Part shown: positions 61,501 to 64,000 of the stretch, piece by piece
How positions within the stretch are numbered: position 1 is the first letter of the stretch
Layout: each line of letters starts with the position of its first letter
From: Ferrovibrio sp.
GTDB lineage: Bacteria; Pseudomonadota; Alphaproteobacteria; Ferrovibrionales; Ferrovibrionaceae
NCBI GenBank assembly: GCA_017991315.1
Contig: JAGOQS010000002.1
Location: 744,001 to 808,000, forward strand
DNA length: 64,000 nucleotides
Direction: 5' to 3'
Position numbers and translations under genes: made by a program
The notes under the pieces: generated by a model
Databases searched by the model: none
What the model saw: the letters and a program-made list of their open reading frames with translations, nothing else
Told to the model about the DNA's origin: nothing

Positions 61501-62925
61501 ACGGGCGGCTTCCACAAGCTGCGCCTGCTGCTGCTCCGCGAGATCAAGCGCGGCGCGCGCGGCCTCGACAGCGGCCAGCTTGGCCTCGATCTCGGCACCC
61601 GCTTCATCGGCGGCGGCCTGGGCAGTGACATCGCCTTCAAGCCGCGCATGTTCTTCGGTGAGTTCGGCAACGCGGCTGCGCAGCCGCTCCAGCCGGCGCT
61701 CGGATTCCTGGATCGCCTGGGTCAGGCGGGTGCGCTCGGCATGTTCGGCGGCGGCGCGCTCGGTGGCGGCATCCAGTTCCTGCTGGCGGGCCACCACCTG
61801 ATCCTGCGCGGTCTGCGCGGCTTCGGCGGCTTCAGTCTCCAGCGCCGGGGCGGCTTCGGCCTGCTGGCTGAGCAGTGCGGCCTCTTCCGACAGGCGCTGC
61901 AACAAAGCGGCGGCATCCTGGCTCAGATTCTGTTCGCGGCCAGCGTCAGAGTCGATCTGCGCCAGACGCTGCTCGACCTGCGCCGCTGCCTCGCGGGCGC
62001 GGGCTTCCTCCGCATCCAGGCCATCGCGGGCGACGGCCAGGCGATGCAGGCGGGCGCCGGCCTCGGCTTCGGCCTGGCGCAGCGGCGGCAGCGCTTCGGC
62101 GGCGATGCGCTCGGCGCCATGGGCTTCGGAAACCTGCAGCGTGCGGTCGGCGACCTCGCGCTCGGCCTCATGCAAAGCCGCCTCGGCCTGGGCCAGAGCT
62201 TCCTGCAAAGCCTGATGGCGCAGATGGAACAGGATCGCCTCGGTGCGGCGGATCTGGCCGGCGATGTTGCGGTAGCGGCTGGCCTGACGCGCCTGGCGCT
62301 TCAAGCCCTGCAATTGCTGATCGAGCTGGCCGATGACATCGACGACGCGCTCAAGATTGGTTTCCGCCGCCTTGAGGCGCAGTTCGGCCTCATGCCGGCG
62401 CGAATGCAGGCCGGAAATGCCGGCCGCCTCTTCCAGCAGCATGCGACGGTCGGTCGGCTTGGCATTGATGATGGCACCAACGCGGCCCTGGCTGACCATG
62501 GCCGGCGAATTGGCGCCCGATGCCAGATCGGCGAAAAACAACTGAACATCGCGGGCGCGCACATCCTGGCCGTTGATGCGGTAATCCGAACCGCGCTCGC
62601 GCTCGATGCGGCGGACGATCTCCAGGTTCTCATGCTCGTTGAAGGCGGCAGGCGCGGTGCGGGTCTTGTTGTCCAGCACCAGCGACACTTCGGCGACATT
62701 CCGCGCCGGCCGCGTGGCCGTGCCGGCGAAGATCATGTCGTCCATCCCTGAGCCGCGCATGCGCTTGGCCGAGTTTTCGCCCATCACCCAGCGCAACGCC
62801 TCGACCAGGTTCGACTTGCCGCAGCCATTCGGCCCGACAACGCCCGTGAGGCCCGGATGGATGACGAATTCGGTCGGCTCCACGAAGGACTTGAAGCCGG
62901 AAAGGCGCAACTTGGTGAACTGCAC
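58588..62925 (-). CDS. smc: chromosome segregation ATPase Smc with expanded repeat arms
   Basis: Structural maintenance of chromosomes protein, the ATPase of bacterial condensin. Head parts are normal: Walker A GPNGCGKSN (31-39) in a typical N-terminus, signature LLSGGEQALTALSLLF (1338-1353) and Walker B ICVLDEVDAPLDD (1363-1375). The hinge spans about 645-775. The protein is 1445 residues, about 300 more than most bacterial Smc. The excess is two arrays of an 18-residue repeat, residues 455-616 in the ascending arm and 819-980 in the descending arm, nine units each. It lies 42 bp downstream of the DsbA-like gene in the conserved dciA-dsbA-smc order. Confidence 0.97.
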   Translation of the reverse strand: MQFTKLRLSGFKSFVEPTEFVIHPGLTGVVGPNGCGKSNLVEALRWVMGENSAKRMRGSGMDDMIFAGTATRPARNVAEVSLVLDNKTRTAPAAFNEHENLEIVRRIERERGSDYRINGQDVRARDVQLFFADLASGANSPAMVSQGRVGAIINAKPTDRRMLLEEAAGISGLHSRRHEAELRLKAAETNLERVVDVIGQLDQQLQGLKRQARQASRYRNIAGQIRRTEAILFHLRHQALQEALAQAEAALHEAEREVADRTLQVSEAHGAERIAAEALPPLRQAEAEAGARLHRLAVARDGLDAEEARAREAAAQVEQRLAQIDSDAGREQNLSQDAAALLQRLSEEAALLSQQAEAAPALETEAAEAAQTAQDQVVARQQELDAATERAAAEHAERTRLTQAIQESERRLERLRSRVAELTEEHARLEGDVTAQAAADEAGAEIEAKLAAVEAARAALDLAEQQQAQLVEAARAALENVESDFTGRIDAARATLEAIEAEHAGKLDAARASLSAIEAEQATKVEAARAALNQVEAEQAAKIEVARAGIASVETDHASRIEAARAGVAAVDAEYAEKLEAARGVVAAAEAEQAQLIAAARAALEAAEAERQGLAAAEQAARDAWQGVQGELTRLKAEEAGLARLLKADDNNMFAPVIDQVTVAPGYEKALGAALGDELNSAIDSGAPMHWEALPPLSDAPALPEGVQSLASQVTAPAALARRLGQIGIVEDTDGLRLRGQLRQGQRLVSKSGALWRWDGFTVKAGAPTAASIKLEQRNRLADLREELRELETKLADAQAAYAEARQATEAGVQAEREARAGVAQAEAGRDAAHQEAGKAVTEVERQRGEARERAGQVLAQAERDRLDARKAAEQVVVLAERARQEARQVAEQGVQQAERERAGAREQGQGLIASAERERNEARDRAQSALGAVERERNEARQRATQALAQAERERQSAREIASQDIARADRELEAARVRQAEVVRREAERQSKLASLGTQIAELGQEITEGEAAWLAFGEALAALPAEELAREAIGALRQEVDTLRQKLAEARAALEQLRRDAVARANRLEAIAAERQAAENRAADAGRQLEQLLKRREEAATELQRLNEIPAGIEAKRSGLLDELAKAEAARQEMADHLANAEAAQALAAKTARELEQLLGQGRESRVRAESELDHQRQSLDELAIRIREVLECAPEDVLKAGEVEDGEEFPALPQVENRLERLRKERDNMGPVNLRAELEAQEVEEKLNTLQGEQNDLVAAIEKLRQAIASLNKEGRERLLEAFKKVDAHFQKLFVQVFGGGKAYLQLVESDDPLQAGLEIMASPPGKRLQVMSLLSGGEQALTALSLLFAVFLTNPAPICVLDEVDAPLDDANVERLCNLMEAMAKETAELAEGTRFVVVTHHPITMARMDRLFGVTMAERGVSTLVSVDLAGAEAMRQTA
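59986..60471 (-). repeat. 54-bp (18-codon) repeats, descending arm of Smc
   Basis: Nine units encode the pattern A-x-Q-x-V-x-x-A-E-R-x-R-x-x-A-R-x-x (residues 819-980), for example AGQVLAQAERDRLDARKA and ATQALAQAERERQSAREI. The first unit is more divergent. Confidence 0.9.
61078..61563 (-). repeat. 54-bp (18-codon) repeats, ascending arm of Smc
   Basis: Nine units encode the pattern A-A-R-A-x-L-x-x-I-E-A-E-x-A-x-K-L-E (residues 455-616), for example AARATLEAIEAEHAGKLD and AARAALNQVEAEQAAKIE. Confidence 0.92.
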
Positions 62926-62967
62926 AGGCTTTCCCTTTCGAAAACCGCCCTGAACTTGAAGCCTGCT

Positions 62968-63735
62968 TCAGCGTTTGCGGAGCAGGAAGATCACAATGCC
63001 GCCGACCACCAGCACCACGATGCCGATGGCGATATAGGTCTTGCTATTGCCGCCGAACCAGTTGCCGGCGCTTGCCGCCTGCGACGCATTGCTGCCACCG
63101 GCGGGGGCGTTGGCAGCCAGGCCGTCGATCAGCTTGCGCAGCTCATCGATGCTCGGCACGCCAGCCAGCGTCTTGCCGTTGACGATCAGCGTCGGCGTCG
63201 AATTGACGTTGAACTTCTGATTGCCTTCGAGGCGGGAATTCAGGATGTAGTCGTTGACCGCCTGATCATTGAAGCAATTCTCCACCTGCTCGGTGGACAT
63301 GCCGCCGAGGCGGGCGATCTGGGCCAGCGCGGCGCGCGGATCGGCCGCCGTGGCCCAGGCGCGCTGCTGGCTGAACATCACTTCCAGGAAGCTGTAATAG
63401 CGTTCCGGCCCGGCGCAACGCGCGACGGCGGCACCGGCCAGCGCGAGCTGATCCAGCGGGAAGTCGCGGAAGATCAGCTTCACCTTGCCAGTATCGATGT
63501 ATTCGGTCTTCAGCACCGGCAGAACGCTGGCGTGGAAATTGGCGCAATGCGGGCAGGTCAGCGAGGCATACTCGATGAGGGTGACTGGCGCATCGGCCTT
63601 GCCGAGCACCATGTCCTGCAGCCGCGGATCGGTGGATTGCGCACGCGCCACACCGCTCACAGTCACAAGGCCACCCAGGCCGACAAGCCCGGCGGCGAAA
63701 AACAGAATGGCGGCAAGACGCTGTATATAGTTCAT
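62968..63735 (-). CDS. DsbA-family thiol:disulfide oxidoreductase, membrane-anchored
   Basis: A 255-residue thioredoxin-fold protein of the DsbA/Thioredoxin_4 group. The N-terminal hydrophobic segment (LAAILFFAAGLVGLGGLVTV) is a signal or anchor ending near ARAQS; active site CPHC in ASLTCPHCANFH; cis-proline loop NSTPTLIVNG. A C-terminal membrane helix (TYIAIGIVVLVVGGIVIFLL then RKR) tethers it, which is unusual for soluble DsbA. Start at 63735 was chosen for GGGAG eight bases upstream. It lies between dciA and smc, the conserved alphaproteobacterial order. Confidence 0.9.
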   Translation of the reverse strand: MNYIQRLAAILFFAAGLVGLGGLVTVSGVARAQSTDPRLQDMVLGKADAPVTLIEYASLTCPHCANFHASVLPVLKTEYIDTGKVKLIFRDFPLDQLALAGAAVARCAGPERYYSFLEVMFSQQRAWATAADPRAALAQIARLGGMSTEQVENCFNDQAVNDYILNSRLEGNQKFNVNSTPTLIVNGKTLAGVPSIDELRKLIDGLAANAPAGGSNASQAASAGNWFGGNSKTYIAIGIVVLVVGGIVIFLLRKR

Positions 63736-63747
63736 GAAGAGGCTCCC

Positions 63748-63767
63748 ACCCCCAATATCCAGGGGGT
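63748..63767. promoter_or_regulatory. ACCCCC-N8-GGGGGT palindrome in the dsbA leader
   Basis: Perfect 6-bp GC arms about 13 bp upstream of the start codon, next to the ribosome site. Its GC-rich arms recall operators of CsoR/RcnR-type repressors, but the spacing differs; this is inference. Confidence 0.35.
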
Positions 63768-63810
63768 ATTTTATGGATTTCAACGACGGGCCTTCAACCC
63801 AACTCGCTTC

Positions 63811-63819
63811 TTATCCACA
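63811..63819. promoter_or_regulatory. consensus DnaA box TTATCCACA
   Basis: A perfect match to the strong DnaA box in the 109-bp gap between dciA and the dsbA-like gene. A single box; no cluster is seen within the window. Confidence 0.45.
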
Positions 63820-63844
63820 GGAATCTGGCGCCAATAAGGCGCCG

Positions 63845-64000
63845 CTAGCCTTGCTTCAGAAGAGATCGGCCAAGAGTCTCAAGCGCTTGGCGGAGGTTTT
63901 TATCCTCGATTGCGGAGAGCAGTTCGGCCAGCCTGGCGGCCTCCTCCGGCCCGAGTCGCTGCGGAATCCGACTCGGACGCGCCTGGCTCGGCTTGGGCCG
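63845..64000 (-). CDS. DciA-family (DUF721) protein, C-terminal fragment
   Basis: The last 51 codons of a minus-strand gene that continues past the window end. The product ends RLAELLSAIEDKNLRQALET then LGRSLLKQG, resembling the end of alphaproteobacterial DUF721/DciA proteins, which help load the replicative helicase. Position before a DsbA-like gene and smc supports this, since the order (mutY) dciA-dsbA-smc is conserved in the class. Only the tail is visible. Confidence 0.7.
   Translation of the reverse strand, partial: RPKPSQARPSRIPQRLGPEEAARLAELLSAIEDKNLRQALETLGRSLLKQG

Noticed and set aside
59986-61563. Regular repeats considered as a CRISPR array or non-coding satellite
   Set aside because: Units are 54 bp, in frame with smc throughout, and diverge mainly in ways that keep the helical pattern; no spacers or cas genes are present.
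60424-62751. Very long open frame on the plus strand opposite smc (775 codons)
   Set aside because: It mirrors the codon structure of smc (GC-rich third positions), gives a low-complexity Gly/Arg/Leu product and has no family features or ribosome site. The smc reading is unambiguous.

Overview
The window is a GC-rich bacterial chromosome segment, almost certainly from an alphaproteobacterium of the Rhodospirillales type. The grounds are gene content and order: glyQ-glyS-ppdK, dciA-dsbA-smc, PAS_5-family sensors, a TorF-family porin, an OlsB-like acyltransferase, branched-chain-type ABC systems with several binding proteins, and XRE regulators typical of this class. I see no insertion sequence, prophage, plasmid origin or CRISPR array. 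It reads as core chromosome with metabolic and transport operons, cut at both ends inside genes (polA on the left, dciA on the right).

Layout. 1-5.6 kb: 3' part of polA, then a two-gene exopolysaccharide module (HlyD-like adaptor plus a cellulose-synthase-like glycosyltransferase with a PilZ domain). 5.6-11.5 kb: glyQ-glyS-ppdK on the minus strand, ending in a strong terminator; the ppdK product carries a histone-H1-like lysine tail. 11.6-14.9 kb: a small anchored protein, a TrmN6-like methyltransferase, a polyprenyl diphosphate synthase, tRNA-Pro(CGG) and a DMT exporter. 15-24.2 kb: one large minus-strand transport cluster (livH-livM-livG-livF, a long-chain acyl-CoA synthetase, three paralogous binding proteins, each followed by its own terminator). 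24.4-30.9 kb: metallo-hydrolase, PAS_5 sensor, small GNAT, acyl-CoA ligase, TorF porin, ThiE-like protein, YggS, lipoprotein. 31-33.9 kb: serC-serA. 34.3-36 kb: soluble double-PAS chemoreceptor. 36.2-39.7 kb: SDR, altronate/galactarate dehydratase and a divergent LacI regulator with a perfect operator between the last two. 39.7-41 kb: manganese exporter under a yybP-ykoY riboswitch plus a coupled unknown gene. 41.2-48 kb: three XRE regulators, ComM, LysE-type exporter, DUF924, PAS_5 protein and unknowns. 48-54.4 kb: iron/phosphonate-type ABC operon followed by an aminotransferase and a flavin reductase. 54.5-58.6 kb: acyl-CoA synthetase, OlsB-like acyltransferase, AmpG. 58.6-64 kb: smc, a DsbA-type thiol oxidoreductase and the end of dciA.

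The most unusual object is Smc. It is 1445 residues long because both arms of its coiled coil carry an 18-residue tandem repeat, nine units on each side of the hinge (residues 455-616 and 819-980), as if the two antiparallel strands had been lengthened together. Other points of interest are the Lys-rich tail on pyruvate phosphate dikinase, the manganese riboswitch, several perfect operator palindromes next to regulators, and several leaders in which a hairpin covers the ribosome binding site.
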